A DNA stretch of 64,000 bases from Chryseobacterium vaccae. GTDB lineage: Bacteria; Bacteroidota; Bacteroidia; Flavobacteriales; Weeksellaceae. This document shows, one piece after another, positions 41,712-50,067 of this stretch. The stretch is from assembly GCF_009602705.1 (NCBI RefSeq), contig NZ_VSWH01000001.1, positions 3,472,001 to 3,536,000 of the forward strand, written 5' to 3'. The notes beneath the pieces were generated by a model. The model searched no databases, had not been told where the DNA came from, and saw nothing but the letters and a program-made list of their open reading frames with translations. Every line of letters starts with the position of its first letter. Positions within the stretch are counted from its first letter, which is position 1. A program made the position numbers and the translations under genes.

Positions 41712-42617
41712 ATGAGACAAAGATTACTTGGCTTTTTTGTGCTGTTAACAACACTGTTCTATGGGCAGACGACAAGATATATTTATGAAACATCTGTAAA
41801 TCCGGACTCCATTAATCTGGTGAGTATGAAGAAGGAAAGGACTTTTTTGGATATTAAGGGGGCCCGGTCTTTATTTATCAGCGAAAATAAATTGATCAGA
41901 GATTCTCTTTTAGCGTCTTTTAAACCGGAAGAAAAGGGAAGCAGCAGAAAAGAGGAGAAAAGTTTTTCTAAACTCAAATTAAAGAAACCTATTGAACCCA
42001 CTTTTTTTGAGTATTTTATCATGAAAGATATTCCGGAACAGAAAGTGCATTATTATGAAAGGGCAGCGGGAAAGCCTGTGTATTATCAGGAAGACAGACC
42101 TGTGAAATGGGAAATCACCAATATTGTGGAGAAACAAAATGGATATTCTGCTCAGAAAGCCATTGTTAATTTCGGAGGAAGAACCTGGACTGCGTGGTTT
42201 ACAAAGGACATCGCTATTTCAGACGGCCCATACAAGTTTTCCGGATTGCCGGGATTGATTGTTAAGCTCGAAGATGACAAAGGAGACTATAAGTTTGATC
42301 TTGTTAAAAAAATTATGGTTAATAATGCATTTGAAGAAGCTGTAAATGAAGAAGCCAAACAAAGTACAAGAATTAATTTTAATGGAGATAAGGCAGCGCT
42401 GGAGTTAGAGTTTAATAAAAACAGGAGAACAATGACAGCCGGGAATACTAATTTCACCGGCGGAAGACACGGAGGCGGAATAGATGGAGGCGGCCGTTCG
42501 GGAGGAATGCACAGGGGAATGGGAGGCGAAAATAGTAATCTCTCTATGCAGGGTTCCGAAATAGAAAACTTAACAATGAAACATGATGTCAATCAAAACC
42601 CAATTGAATTAAAATAA
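41712..42617 (+). CDS. GLPGLI family protein, copy 1
   Basis: The 301-residue protein has a signal peptide (MRQRLLGFFVLLTTLFYGQ). The family core is visible: GRTWTAWFTKDIAISDGPYK, then FSGLPGLIVKLEDDKGDYKF containing the namesake GLPGLI. A Gly-rich tail (GGRHGGGIDGGGRSGGMHRG) follows, and the protein ends NQNPIELK, the same last six residues (NPIELK) as its neighbour. It is exported to the periplasm or outer membrane; the function is unknown. The second copy starts 11 bases later, so the two form an operon. Confidence 0.9.
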   Translation: MRQRLLGFFVLLTTLFYGQTTRYIYETSVNPDSINLVSMKKERTFLDIKGARSLFISENKLIRDSLLASFKPEEKGSSRKEEKSFSKLKLKKPIEPTFFEYFIMKDIPEQKVHYYERAAGKPVYYQEDRPVKWEITNIVEKQNGYSAQKAIVNFGGRTWTAWFTKDIAISDGPYKFSGLPGLIVKLEDDKGDYKFDLVKKIMVNNAFEEAVNEEAKQSTRINFNGDKAALELEFNKNRRTMTAGNTNFTGGRHGGGIDGGGRSGGMHRGMGGENSNLSMQGSEIENLTMKHDVNQNPIELK

Positions 42618-42628
42618 AAAAAATATAC

Positions 42629-43492
42629 ATGAAAAAATTAGGAATCATTGCTTTGGCGTTCTTTATGCAGCATATTTCTGCCCAAACTAATAGGTTTGTG
42701 TATCAGGTGACTATGAAACCGGATGCAGAGAACAAAAGTGATATAAAAACAGAAAATGCTTATCTTGATATTTCACCTGAAAAGTCTGTATTTTACTCTG
42801 AGAACAGAATAAAAAGAGATTCTATTATGCGGAAAGCCTTTCAGGGTGGAGGTGACAGAGTAAACTTTAGCAGAGAGCAGATGGAAGGCCTGAGGAGCAA
42901 TATCAATTATTCTGTTGAAAAAGATAAGGCCAATCAAAAAACCTATTTTAAAGACAGAATAGGAAGGGATATTTATTCTTATGAGGAAGACAGACCTCTG
43001 AACTGGAAAATTTCTTCAGAAACGATGAAGATAGGAGAATATAAAGTTCAGAAGGCTGAAACTGATTTTGCAGGAAGAAAATGGACTGCCTGGTTTTCTA
43101 CAGATTTACCTTACCAGGATGGGCCTTATAAATTTGGAGGACTTCCGGGACTGATTGTGAAAATTGAAGATGACAAAGGAGATTATTCTTTTGACCTGAT
43201 GAAAAACTATAAGATTACTGAATCGCCAAGCCTGAATCAGTTTGGAAATATATTGAAAGTAAAAAGAGCAGATTATCTGAAGCAGCAGGAAAAATATAAA
43301 ACAGATCCGATGTCATTTATGATGGCTCAGGGCGGCGGCGGTTCCGGTGGTATTTCTGCTCCAATTAGAGTTGGAGGCGGAGGAAGAGGCCCTGGCGGAG
43401 GCAATCAGAATCCGGCAGATATGAAAAAGAGAGTAGAAGAAAGAGTAAAAGAGGAAGCTAAGAAAAACAGTAATCCTATTGAGCTGAAATAA
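42629..43492 (+). CDS. GLPGLI family protein, copy 2
   Basis: The 287-residue protein has a signal peptide (MKKLGIIALAFFMQHISAQ). The core GRKWTAWFSTDLPYQDGPYK and FGGLPGLIVKIEDDKGDYSF is shared with copy 1. It also has its own Gly-rich tail (GGGGSGGISAP, GGGGRGPGGG), then a basic helix and the identical terminus NPIELK. It is a tandem paralogue of the preceding gene, ended by a terminator at 43497. Confidence 0.9.
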   Translation: MKKLGIIALAFFMQHISAQTNRFVYQVTMKPDAENKSDIKTENAYLDISPEKSVFYSENRIKRDSIMRKAFQGGGDRVNFSREQMEGLRSNINYSVEKDKANQKTYFKDRIGRDIYSYEEDRPLNWKISSETMKIGEYKVQKAETDFAGRKWTAWFSTDLPYQDGPYKFGGLPGLIVKIEDDKGDYSFDLMKNYKITESPSLNQFGNILKVKRADYLKQQEKYKTDPMSFMMAQGGGGSGGISAPIRVGGGGRGPGGGNQNPADMKKRVEERVKEEAKKNSNPIELK

Positions 43493-43496
43493 AAAT

Positions 43497-43527
43497 AAAA
43501 ACCTGAAGATCCCTTCAGGTTTTTTTA
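43497..43527 (+). terminator. terminator of the GLPGLI pair
   Basis: ACCTGAAG pairs with CTTCAGGT around four bases, with A run before and seven T after. Confidence 0.88.
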
Positions 43528-43617
43528 TGTTCTTAGTGATTCAGAATAATAGTGTTCAAATTCACATGATGGCTGTTAGAAGTGGCAGGCAGGGTTGTAA
43601 CTTCCAGTTTCCATTCT

Positions 43618-44478
43618 TTATTTCAAAAGCTCATCAAATGTATTGCCCTGTCTGATATCTCCGGTATTATATCCTTTCATAAACCATTCTTTACGCTGTG
43701 CGGAAGAGCCGTGGGTAAAGCTTTCCTGGTTTACATATCCCTGAGATCTTTTCTGAATATTGTCATCTCCAACAGCTTGGGCAGCATCAATGGCAGACTG
43801 AATGTCTCCGGGCTCCAGAACTTTTCTGGATTGGTCTATTCTTTTCGCCCATACCCCTGCATAAAAATCAGCCTGTAGTTCAGTGGCTACTGAAACACGA
43901 TTCATCTGGGCTTCAGAATATTCTCCACTTCTTCTTAACTGATCTACTTTCTGGGTAGTTCCCAGTAGAGTTTGTACGTGGTGTCCTACTTCATGGGCCA
44001 TTACATAAGCTACTGTAAATTCGGTTACCTGTGCCCCGAACCGCTGCTGAAGTTCATTGAAGAAACTCATATCCATATACACCGTCTGATCGGCAGGACA
44101 GTAAAATGGTCCCATAGCCGATTGTGCAGGACCGCATCCTGAACGGGTAGCATCTTCGAAAAGAACAATCCTCGGAGCTTTATATTCCATATTGTTTTCT
44201 TTAAAGATCTGATCCCAGGTAATGATGTTCCATTTTCCCATCATATCTACCATTTCCCCGATCTTTTTTTCATTGGCTGTAAGCTCTCTTTGCTGGGAAC
44301 TGCCGGAAGACTGTACGCTGCCGGAATTCAGTATACCGGAAGGATCACCTCCCAGGAAAAAAACAATGGCTGCTATTATTAAGGTCCCGAGTCCGCCTCC
44401 TACAATCATTCCTCCTCCGCCACCTCCGGAACCACGGCGGTCTTCAACGTTTCCGCCTCTGTCGTCTGTCCATCTCAT
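43618..44478 (-). CDS. YpfJ-type neutral zinc metallopeptidase
   Basis: The 286-residue protein has an N-terminal Gly/Arg-rich part with one membrane helix (GLGTLIIAAIVFFLGG). The zinc-protease domain follows, with VAYVMAHEVGHHVQTLLG (HExxH) and a downstream ELQADFYAGVWAKR that supplies the third ligand. Other family marks are GCGPAQSAMGPFYCPADQTV and HGSSAQRKEWFMKGYNTGD. It probably acts at the envelope; the substrate is unknown. It is a single minus-strand gene between plus-strand units. Confidence 0.93.
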   Translation of the reverse strand: MRWTDDRGGNVEDRRGSGGGGGGMIVGGGLGTLIIAAIVFFLGGDPSGILNSGSVQSSGSSQQRELTANEKKIGEMVDMMGKWNIITWDQIFKENNMEYKAPRIVLFEDATRSGCGPAQSAMGPFYCPADQTVYMDMSFFNELQQRFGAQVTEFTVAYVMAHEVGHHVQTLLGTTQKVDQLRRSGEYSEAQMNRVSVATELQADFYAGVWAKRIDQSRKVLEPGDIQSAIDAAQAVGDDNIQKRSQGYVNQESFTHGSSAQRKEWFMKGYNTGDIRQGNTFDELLK

Positions 44479-44530
44479 AGTAATAAATTTTTTGAATTGT
44501 AAATTTAAAATAATATCGTTACTAAATGAC

Positions 44531-44538
44531 TACTTTTG
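44531..44538 (+). promoter_or_regulatory. -7 box of the lipoprotein/ygiBC-like operon
   Basis: TACTTTTG fits TAnnTTTG, 18 bases before the GTG start at 44557. Confidence 0.6.
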
Positions 44539-44556
44539 TGAAAAATTAAAAACTAC

Positions 44557-44877
44557 GTGAAAAAATTTAAATGTTGGCTGTTGTTGACTGGAATATTGTC
44601 ACTTACAGCATGTAAAGAAGTGAAAGAGGATGAAGTGAATACTGTAGACAAGAAAGGATCTGTTGAGACGCAGCTTTCTGTGGAACATATTGAAAATGCG
44701 GATGTTTTGGTTACCAAACATAAAATATGGAAAGACAATAAGCTTTTTAAAGAGATTATAAAAAAAGATACTATTCCAAGTCTTGGGGATACACTGGTAG
44801 GAGGAGATGACAATGACGGGAATAATCCTATTGCGAAGACGAAAAAAGATTACGAATTCTTTATAACGGTTCAATAA
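44557..44877 (+). CDS. small lipoprotein preceding the ygiB/ygiC-like pair
   Basis: The 106-residue protein starts at a GTG. The N-terminus KKFKCWLLLTGILSLTAC is a lipoprotein signal with the lipobox LTAC. The mature part is acidic and polar, with no recognised family. Its stop codon overlaps the next start by one base (TAATGA), so it belongs to the operon that ends with the glutathionylspermidine-synthase-like gene. Confidence 0.75.
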   Translation: MKKFKCWLLLTGILSLTACKEVKEDEVNTVDKKGSVETQLSVEHIENADVLVTKHKIWKDNKLFKEIIKKDTIPSLGDTLVGGDDNDGNNPIAKTKKDYEFFITVQ

Positions 44878-45203
44878 TGAAAAAGTCCGGTTCTATAAAA
44901 TTACTTTTTGTAACAGGAATTTTAGCGGCCTGTTCTCAGGAAAAACCCAAAAATCAGAATGAAAAGAAAGTCTATATGAGATCTGATACTACAGCTTCTT
45001 ATTCCAGATCACATGGTTTTGTGGCGGGGCTTCTTCTGTTTCATGCATTCAGACCTTACGGATCTTACAGCCATGGCTCTTATCAGAAAGCGGGATATTA
45101 CAGTGATGCAATTAGCAGCAAATCCAATATCGGAAGAAATACCTATAAAGGAAATGTAGTAAGAGGTGGATTAGGAAAAAGCGGTTTCAGAGCATCATCA
45201 TAA
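44877..45203 (+). CDS. YgiB-like small lipoprotein, tentative
   Basis: The 108-residue protein begins MKKSGSIKLLFVTGILAACS, a lipoprotein signal. The remainder is Ser/Tyr/Gly-rich (RSHGFVAGLLLFHAFRPYGS, YKGNVVRGGLGKSGF). The composition and the position just before a YgiC-like gene match YgiB (DUF1190) proteins, but sequence resemblance is weak, so the call is mainly from context. It starts inside the previous stop codon and ends 3 bases before the next gene. Confidence 0.6.
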   Translation: MKKSGSIKLLFVTGILAACSQEKPKNQNEKKVYMRSDTTASYSRSHGFVAGLLLFHAFRPYGSYSHGSYQKAGYYSDAISSKSNIGRNTYKGNVVRGGLGKSGFRASS

Positions 45204-45206
45204 ATT

Positions 45207-46334
45207 ATGGAAAGAATTCAGTCACCATTCAGAAAAAACTGGCAACATAAGCTGGAAAATCTGGGATTCGGATACCATTCTCTGGACGGCCTTTATTGGG
45301 ATGAAAGCCATTATTATCAGTTGAGTTCAGAAGAAGTTAATAAGATCGAAACGGCAACTTCGGAATTATGGCAGATGTGTCTGGAAGCCGTGGATTATAT
45401 TATTGAAAAAAATCTCTGGGCCAAATTCAATATCCCTGAATGGTTCCGGAAGTATATCATCACAAGCTGGGAAGAAGATCACCCTTCCGTATATGGAAGA
45501 TTTGATTTTGGATTTGACGGAAAGAACCTGAAACTGCTGGAGTTTAATGCGGATACACCCACTTCGCTGTATGAAGCATCGGTGATACAATGGTACTGGC
45601 TTCAGGAGATGTACCCGTATAAAGATCAGTTTAATTCCATTCATGAAAAACTGGTTGCTTATTGGAGCTATCTTAAAAAATACATGAATCCGCATCATAT
45701 TTATTTTGCCTCGCTTACCAATATTGAAGACGTAACGAATGTGGAATATATGCGAGATTGTGCTTCTCAGGCAGGATTTGATACGGAATTTATTCCTGTT
45801 CAGGATATCGGCTGGGCGGATGAAGCCGCAGAGTTTATTGCCGGAGACCATTCCATCATGGAATATATTTTTAAACTTTACCCCTATGAATGGATTCTTC
45901 AGGACGGTTTTGGAGAAAAATTAGTGAAAAACGATTTCAGATCGCAATGGATTGAGCCTGCCTGGAAAATCCTGCTCTCGTCGAAAGCGATTCTGCCTGT
46001 ACTCTGGGAAATGTATCCCGGGCATCCTTATCTGCTTGAGGCTTATTTTGAACAGAGACATCTGAAAGATTTTGCTAAAAAACCAATTTATTCAAGAGAA
46101 GGAGCCAACGTTACCCTCACCAGAAATCATATTCCGGTTGAGCAGAATTCAGGAGTGTACGGTAAAGAAGGTTTTATTTATCAGCAATTGTTTGATCTTC
46201 CTGCTTTTGAAGGAAATTATCCGGTCATAGGAAGTTGGGTCATAGGACAGGAGCCTGCCGGTATCGGGATCAGGGAAAGTATTCACCTAATCACCAATAA
46301 CCAGAGCCGTTTTGTACCTCACCTTATCGGTTAA
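45207..46334 (+). CDS. glutathionylspermidine synthase family protein (YgiC/YjfC type)
   Basis: The 375-residue protein shows the family ATP-grasp layout: DGLYWDESHYYQLSSEEVNK, VYGRFDFGFDGKNLKLLEFN then ADTPTSLYEASVIQWYWLQE, ILQDGFGEKLVKNDFRSQWI, LLSSKAILPVLWEMYPGHP, LKDFAKKPIYSREGANVTL and a late VIGSWVIGQEPAGIGIRE. In Gsp synthase this domain ligates glutathione and spermidine; YgiC/YjfC relatives lack proven activity. It is the third gene of the operon. Its 3' end overlaps the convergent LtaS-like gene by 11 bases. Confidence 0.9.
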   Translation: MERIQSPFRKNWQHKLENLGFGYHSLDGLYWDESHYYQLSSEEVNKIETATSELWQMCLEAVDYIIEKNLWAKFNIPEWFRKYIITSWEEDHPSVYGRFDFGFDGKNLKLLEFNADTPTSLYEASVIQWYWLQEMYPYKDQFNSIHEKLVAYWSYLKKYMNPHHIYFASLTNIEDVTNVEYMRDCASQAGFDTEFIPVQDIGWADEAAEFIAGDHSIMEYIFKLYPYEWILQDGFGEKLVKNDFRSQWIEPAWKILLSSKAILPVLWEMYPGHPYLLEAYFEQRHLKDFAKKPIYSREGANVTLTRNHIPVEQNSGVYGKEGFIYQQLFDLPAFEGNYPVIGSWVIGQEPAGIGIRESIHLITNNQSRFVPHLIG

Positions 46335-48402
46335 GCTGCTTTTCTTTAAGCCAGTATGACGTAGACTGATAGGCGGAAACTGTTTCGTCTACCAGTTTCT
46401 GCTCAGGCTTTTTCAGCAATTTTTCGTTATAATAAAGTTTGAATTCAGGAGCAAGGCTGCTTGGCTCCAGATCCAGACTGTACTGTTTTACTTTTTTTAC
46501 AGGCGAAATAATCGTCAGGCGGTTATCTTTTACAAATCCTAAATCCTGATATGTTGCAATATAAGCCTTCGGCTGAAATTCTTTTTTGAAAACATCCTGC
46601 CCTAAGAACTTCGATTTATAATTAAAATTAAGCATTCCGAAGAGAGTAGGCATCACGTCGATCTGTGACATCAGCCTGTCAAATTTCTGAGGCTGAATGA
46701 ACCCATCAGAGAAGATCATAGCCGGAATTCTGTATTTATCCATTGGAAGCTCTGTTTTCCCCGCACTGGAAGCACAGTGATCCGCAATGATTACAAAGAC
46801 TGTATTTTTATACCAGTCCTGTTTTTTAGCCATTTCAAAGAACTTTCTAAGGGAATAATCTGTATATTTTACACCTCCGTCCCTTGATTTTGCCGTTCCC
46901 GGAATATCAATTCGTCCTTCAGGATAAGTAAAAGGCCTATGATTGGAAACCGTCATCCAGTGGTTGAAAAATGGTTTCCCTGACTTAGCTTCTGCATTCA
47001 TCACCTGGATTGCTTTTTTAGCCATATCTTCATCAGCTACGCCCCAAACATTGGCAAAAGAGATTTCTTCCGGTTTAAAGCTATTTCTGTCAACAATATC
47101 ATAACCGTTTCCACCGAAGAAGTCTTCCATATTATCAAAATAGCTGTAGCCACCATACAGGAACTTCACGTCATATCCTTTGGATTTGAAAACACTTCCT
47201 GTGGTAAACTTGTTTTTATTATCATCTCTTTTGATAATACTTTCTCCGGCTGTAGGAGGAATGCAGAGGGTAAGGGCTTCAAGACCTCTTACGGTTCTGT
47301 TTCCGGTAGCATAGAGATTGGTAAACATCAATGAGCGGTCTGCCAGGCTGTCAAGGAATGGTGTGATCTTTTTGGTTCCGCCGTAATGTTCCATAAAATC
47401 AGCAGAGAGACTTTCAATAGAAATCAAAACAACATTCTTTTTAAGTTCAGGCTGTTCTGCAACAATGTTTCTCTGTAATGTCTGTTCAGCATATTGGCTT
47501 AAGAAGCTTTTTTCTGCCTGCTGTTGGTTGATTTGTTGGTAAAACTGAAAATAATCCAGCTCATTATGGGTGAATGCCCAATAAAATTTAGGAAGACCGT
47601 TGTCTTCAATTTCGTCAGCAAATACATTATCAGAACGGATCTGCATTAACGAAGATATGGCAAGAAGACTGATTCCGCAAAGCACAACAAAGGTTCCCAA
47701 CAGGATCATTTTCTGCTTGATATTCGGGAGATCCAGAAGCTCTCCTTTTGTTTTTTTATAGATAAACCATGTTACGATGGCTGTAAGAGCTATGATGATT
47801 GAAAATAACGGAATAATAGGGTAGCTTTCCATGATGTTTCCGATAACTTCGTTGGTATAGATCAGGTAATCTACGGCAATGAAGTTATAACGTACTCCGA
47901 ATTCGTTATAAAAGAAATATTCACTTACACAGTTGAAAATGATGAGAAGTACATACAGAAACAGGGTAATAAAGTATAAAACGTTCCGTATTTTAATCCT
48001 TTGAGTCGGAAGGAAAAGCATTAATCCGAAAAAGAGTGTCTTTATACCGACAAAAGTAAGAGCGACTTCTGAAATAGAACCTCCGTATTGCTTGAAAATA
48101 TTGTTAGGAATAAGCCAGATATATAGGAAGAACAGGACCAGAGCCCCGAAAATAAGGTAACCATATGGTTTTTTATACTTGGAATCGGAAATAAACAAGA
48201 AGTAAACAGCTAGCAATGAACTGGCGAGAATGAATACAAAAATATCATTCAGGAGGCCAATACCCAGCACTTTTATGATTTCAAAGAATCCGAAACTTGC
48301 TGTTGTGATCGGATGGAAAAAGAATACAATCCTTAGTATCAGTGATATAATAAGATAGAATATTCCTAAATACAAAAAAGGAGTTATTTTTTTTGAAAAC
48401 AT
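46324..48402 (-). CDS. LtaS-like membrane sulfatase (phosphoglycerol transferase family)
   Basis: The start is taken at MFSKKITPFLYLGIFYLIIS (692 residues), because a consensus -7 box lies inside the longer upstream frame. Five membrane helices occupy the first ~270 residues, then the extracytoplasmic sulfatase fold: KNVVLISIESLSADFMEHYG (metal-binding ESLS), a Thr nucleophile region (YATGNRTVRGLEAL), FNHWMTVSNHRPFTYP, and VFVIIADHCASSAGK with the late Asp/His ligands. Relatives transfer phosphoglycerol to polysaccharides or lipids. The target in this Gram-negative is unknown. The last 11 bases overlap the convergent YgiC-like gene. Confidence 0.9.
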   Translation of the reverse strand: MFSKKITPFLYLGIFYLIISLILRIVFFFHPITTASFGFFEIIKVLGIGLLNDIFVFILASSLLAVYFLFISDSKYKKPYGYLIFGALVLFFLYIWLIPNNIFKQYGGSISEVALTFVGIKTLFFGLMLFLPTQRIKIRNVLYFITLFLYVLLIIFNCVSEYFFYNEFGVRYNFIAVDYLIYTNEVIGNIMESYPIIPLFSIIIALTAIVTWFIYKKTKGELLDLPNIKQKMILLGTFVVLCGISLLAISSLMQIRSDNVFADEIEDNGLPKFYWAFTHNELDYFQFYQQINQQQAEKSFLSQYAEQTLQRNIVAEQPELKKNVVLISIESLSADFMEHYGGTKKITPFLDSLADRSLMFTNLYATGNRTVRGLEALTLCIPPTAGESIIKRDDNKNKFTTGSVFKSKGYDVKFLYGGYSYFDNMEDFFGGNGYDIVDRNSFKPEEISFANVWGVADEDMAKKAIQVMNAEAKSGKPFFNHWMTVSNHRPFTYPEGRIDIPGTAKSRDGGVKYTDYSLRKFFEMAKKQDWYKNTVFVIIADHCASSAGKTELPMDKYRIPAMIFSDGFIQPQKFDRLMSQIDVMPTLFGMLNFNYKSKFLGQDVFKKEFQPKAYIATYQDLGFVKDNRLTIISPVKKVKQYSLDLEPSSLAPEFKLYYNEKLLKKPEQKLVDETVSAYQSTSYWLKEKQLNR

Positions 48403-48428
48403 TTTGTGTAAATCTTTGTTAATTTTCG

Positions 48429-48436
48429 CAAAGATA
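48429..48436 (-). promoter_or_regulatory. -7 box of the LtaS-like gene
   Basis: TATCTTTG on the minus strand, 26 bases before the ATG at 48402. It supports this start over the upstream in-frame ATG at 48450. Confidence 0.6.
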
Positions 48437-48567
48437 GCTTTTGTACACAACTTTTAGTGATAAAAAGTAAAAACATGATATTTCTTATCCATTTTTTAAT
48501 TTTTTTTAAAATATGTTAAGGCAGAGAAAGTTCTGGAGATCATGATGTTTAAACGTGATCCAATAAA

Positions 48568-48593
48568 AAAGGACTATTGAAAAATAGTCCTTT
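48568..48593 (-). terminator. terminator of ribH
   Basis: AAAGGACTATT pairs with AATAGTCCTTT. On the minus strand it is followed by TTTATTGG. Confidence 0.8.
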
Positions 48594-48618
48594 GTATCGT
48601 TAAGCTGTATTAACAGGT

Positions 48619-49137
48619 TTAAGAGTGTCCGAAACCTATGTTTCCTTTCTTCTCTGAAAGGTTCTTTTTGAAATCGATCATTCTCAGAGCGGTTACGGCT
48701 GCTTCTACACCTTTATTTCCCAAATCACCGCCGCTTCTTGCTACAGACTGTTCTTTGGTATCGTCTGTAAGTACGCAGAAAATGGTAGGGGTATCTGTCA
48801 TGATATTGCAGTCTTTGATTCCTTGTGCTACTGCAGAACATACGTAATCAAAATGAGGGGTTTCTCCACGGATTACGCATCCTATAGCGATTACTGCATC
48901 ATATTTTCTCTCTTTGCAAAGCTGCATGCTTGCGTAATTCAGCTCAAAGGCACCCGGAACCGGGAAAAGTTTAACGTTTCCTGGTTTTACGCCTTCTTTT
49001 TCAAGAATTTCCAAAGCTGCATCACGAAGATTGTACGTTACAAAATCATTCCACTCAGAAAAAACAATGCCGATAGAAAAATCTTCGGCATTAGTTATAT
49101 GAAGTGGCTTGTAATCGGAAAGATTAACTGTTGCCAT
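48619..49137 (-). CDS. ribH: 6,7-dimethyl-8-ribityllumazine synthase
   Basis: The 172-residue protein has the substrate-binding SEWNDFVTYNLRDAALEIL, the loop VPGAFELNYASMQLCKERKY and IAIGCVIRGETPHFDYVCSA (the catalytic-region GETPHFDY, usually with a His), then CVLTDDTKEQSVARSGGDLG containing the phosphate-binding residues. It condenses the ribityl pyrimidine with dihydroxybutanone phosphate in riboflavin synthesis and forms icosahedral or decameric shells. It starts 3 bases after the TPR gene. Confidence 0.97.
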   Translation of the reverse strand: MATVNLSDYKPLHITNAEDFSIGIVFSEWNDFVTYNLRDAALEILEKEGVKPGNVKLFPVPGAFELNYASMQLCKERKYDAVIAIGCVIRGETPHFDYVCSAVAQGIKDCNIMTDTPTIFCVLTDDTKEQSVARSGGDLGNKGVEAAVTALRMIDFKKNLSEKKGNIGFGHS

Positions 49138-49140
49138 TTT

Positions 49141-49848
49141 TTAAAAGTATTTAGTCATTTCAATATAAGAATCAGACATTCCGTTGTCATAATCCTGATA
49201 TTTCTCGTCAATAGTAGAGAAGTATTTTTTAGCTTCAGCATTTTTCTTTAATCCTATTGCAACAATACCTGCTTTTCTTGTGAAATAGTAGGTTGTATAA
49301 GGATCACTTGATGCTCCTGCTGCTTTGTCTAATAAAGCTAAAGCTTCATCATTTTTATTAAGTCCGGATTTTGCATCTGCCATTGCTCCGTATTTCAGAG
49401 CCATTAATGTTTTATTGTCAGATGAAAACTGATCGAAAAGATCATAAGCCTCCTGGAATTTTCCTTCTTTGAATTTTAATAATCCGGCATTGTATCCTGA
49501 AAGTTTACCTACTTTTGTATTTGAATATTCGTTGTATGTTCCAACAAATCCAGGATTAGCTGCAGATTTTCCACCCAAAGCTTCTTTATCCTTTCCATCC
49601 ATCTGGTTTTTCTGAGCAGCTAGGAAACTTTTTACGGCTTCAGCGTTTTTAGGAGCTACTACAAACTGCTTGTAAGCAAAGAACCCTAAAACACCCAATA
49701 CCAAAGCACCAAAAACAATACTTAGTGGTTTTGAATATTTTTCAAGGAATCTTTCAGTGTTTAAAGCTTCTCTGTCAAGGTCTTTAAAAAACTCAACGGT
49801 TTCTTTACCTTCTTGCTCATTCTGAGCATTCTTTCCCAATTTTGCCAT
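49141..49848 (-). CDS. TPR-containing membrane-anchored protein (YfgM-like)
   Basis: The 235-residue protein has an N-terminal cytoplasmic Lys/Glu stretch, one membrane helix (PLSIVFGALVLGVLGFFAYK), then TPR-like helices (YNAGLLKFKEGKFQEAYDLF, LMALKYGAMADAKSGLNKND, EALALLDKAAG). The layout resembles YfgM/TolA-type periplasmic TPR proteins near the Sec translocon. It lies 3 bases upstream of ribH and has a strong consensus promoter, so it is probably co-transcribed with ribH. Confidence 0.82.
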   Translation of the reverse strand: MAKLGKNAQNEQEGKETVEFFKDLDREALNTERFLEKYSKPLSIVFGALVLGVLGFFAYKQFVVAPKNAEAVKSFLAAQKNQMDGKDKEALGGKSAANPGFVGTYNEYSNTKVGKLSGYNAGLLKFKEGKFQEAYDLFDQFSSDNKTLMALKYGAMADAKSGLNKNDEALALLDKAAGASSDPYTTYYFTRKAGIVAIGLKKNAEAKKYFSTIDEKYQDYDNGMSDSYIEMTKYF

Positions 49849-49869
49849 AAATTTCTAAAAATTGAAATG

Positions 49870-49900
49870 CAAATTTAATTGTTTCTGAATGATTTACAAA
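49870..49900 (-). promoter_or_regulatory. promoter of the TPR/ribH operon
   Basis: On the minus strand TTTG (49897-49900), 19 bases, then TAAATTTG (49870-49877), 21 bases before the start codon. It is one of the best matches to the Bacteroidota consensus in the window. Confidence 0.8.
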
Positions 49901-49970
49901 ATACTTTGTGAGTATTATTGATTTTATTTAAATAAATAGAGTGAATTGTCAATGATGAACCTTGAAAACG

Positions 49971-50052
49971 AATCGACTCCGCTCTGAACGACTTCTCTGA
50001 TGCTGCGTTTTTATATGCTTGTCAGTTGCTGTCATGCTGAGCGGAGCCGAAA
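49971..50052. repeat. imperfect inverted repeat with REP-like GAGCGGAG arms
   Basis: The left arm (49971-49992) and right arm (50031-50052) are reverse complements at 16 of 22 positions. Both contain GAGCGGAG in a GTCATnCTGAGCGGAGnCGAA-type context that recurs as an intergenic repeat in many bacteria. A 38-base loop lies between. It sits between the TPR/ribH operon and apt, after the apt stop on the minus strand. Confidence 0.6.
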
Positions 50053-50067
50053 ATATTTTTATAAGAT

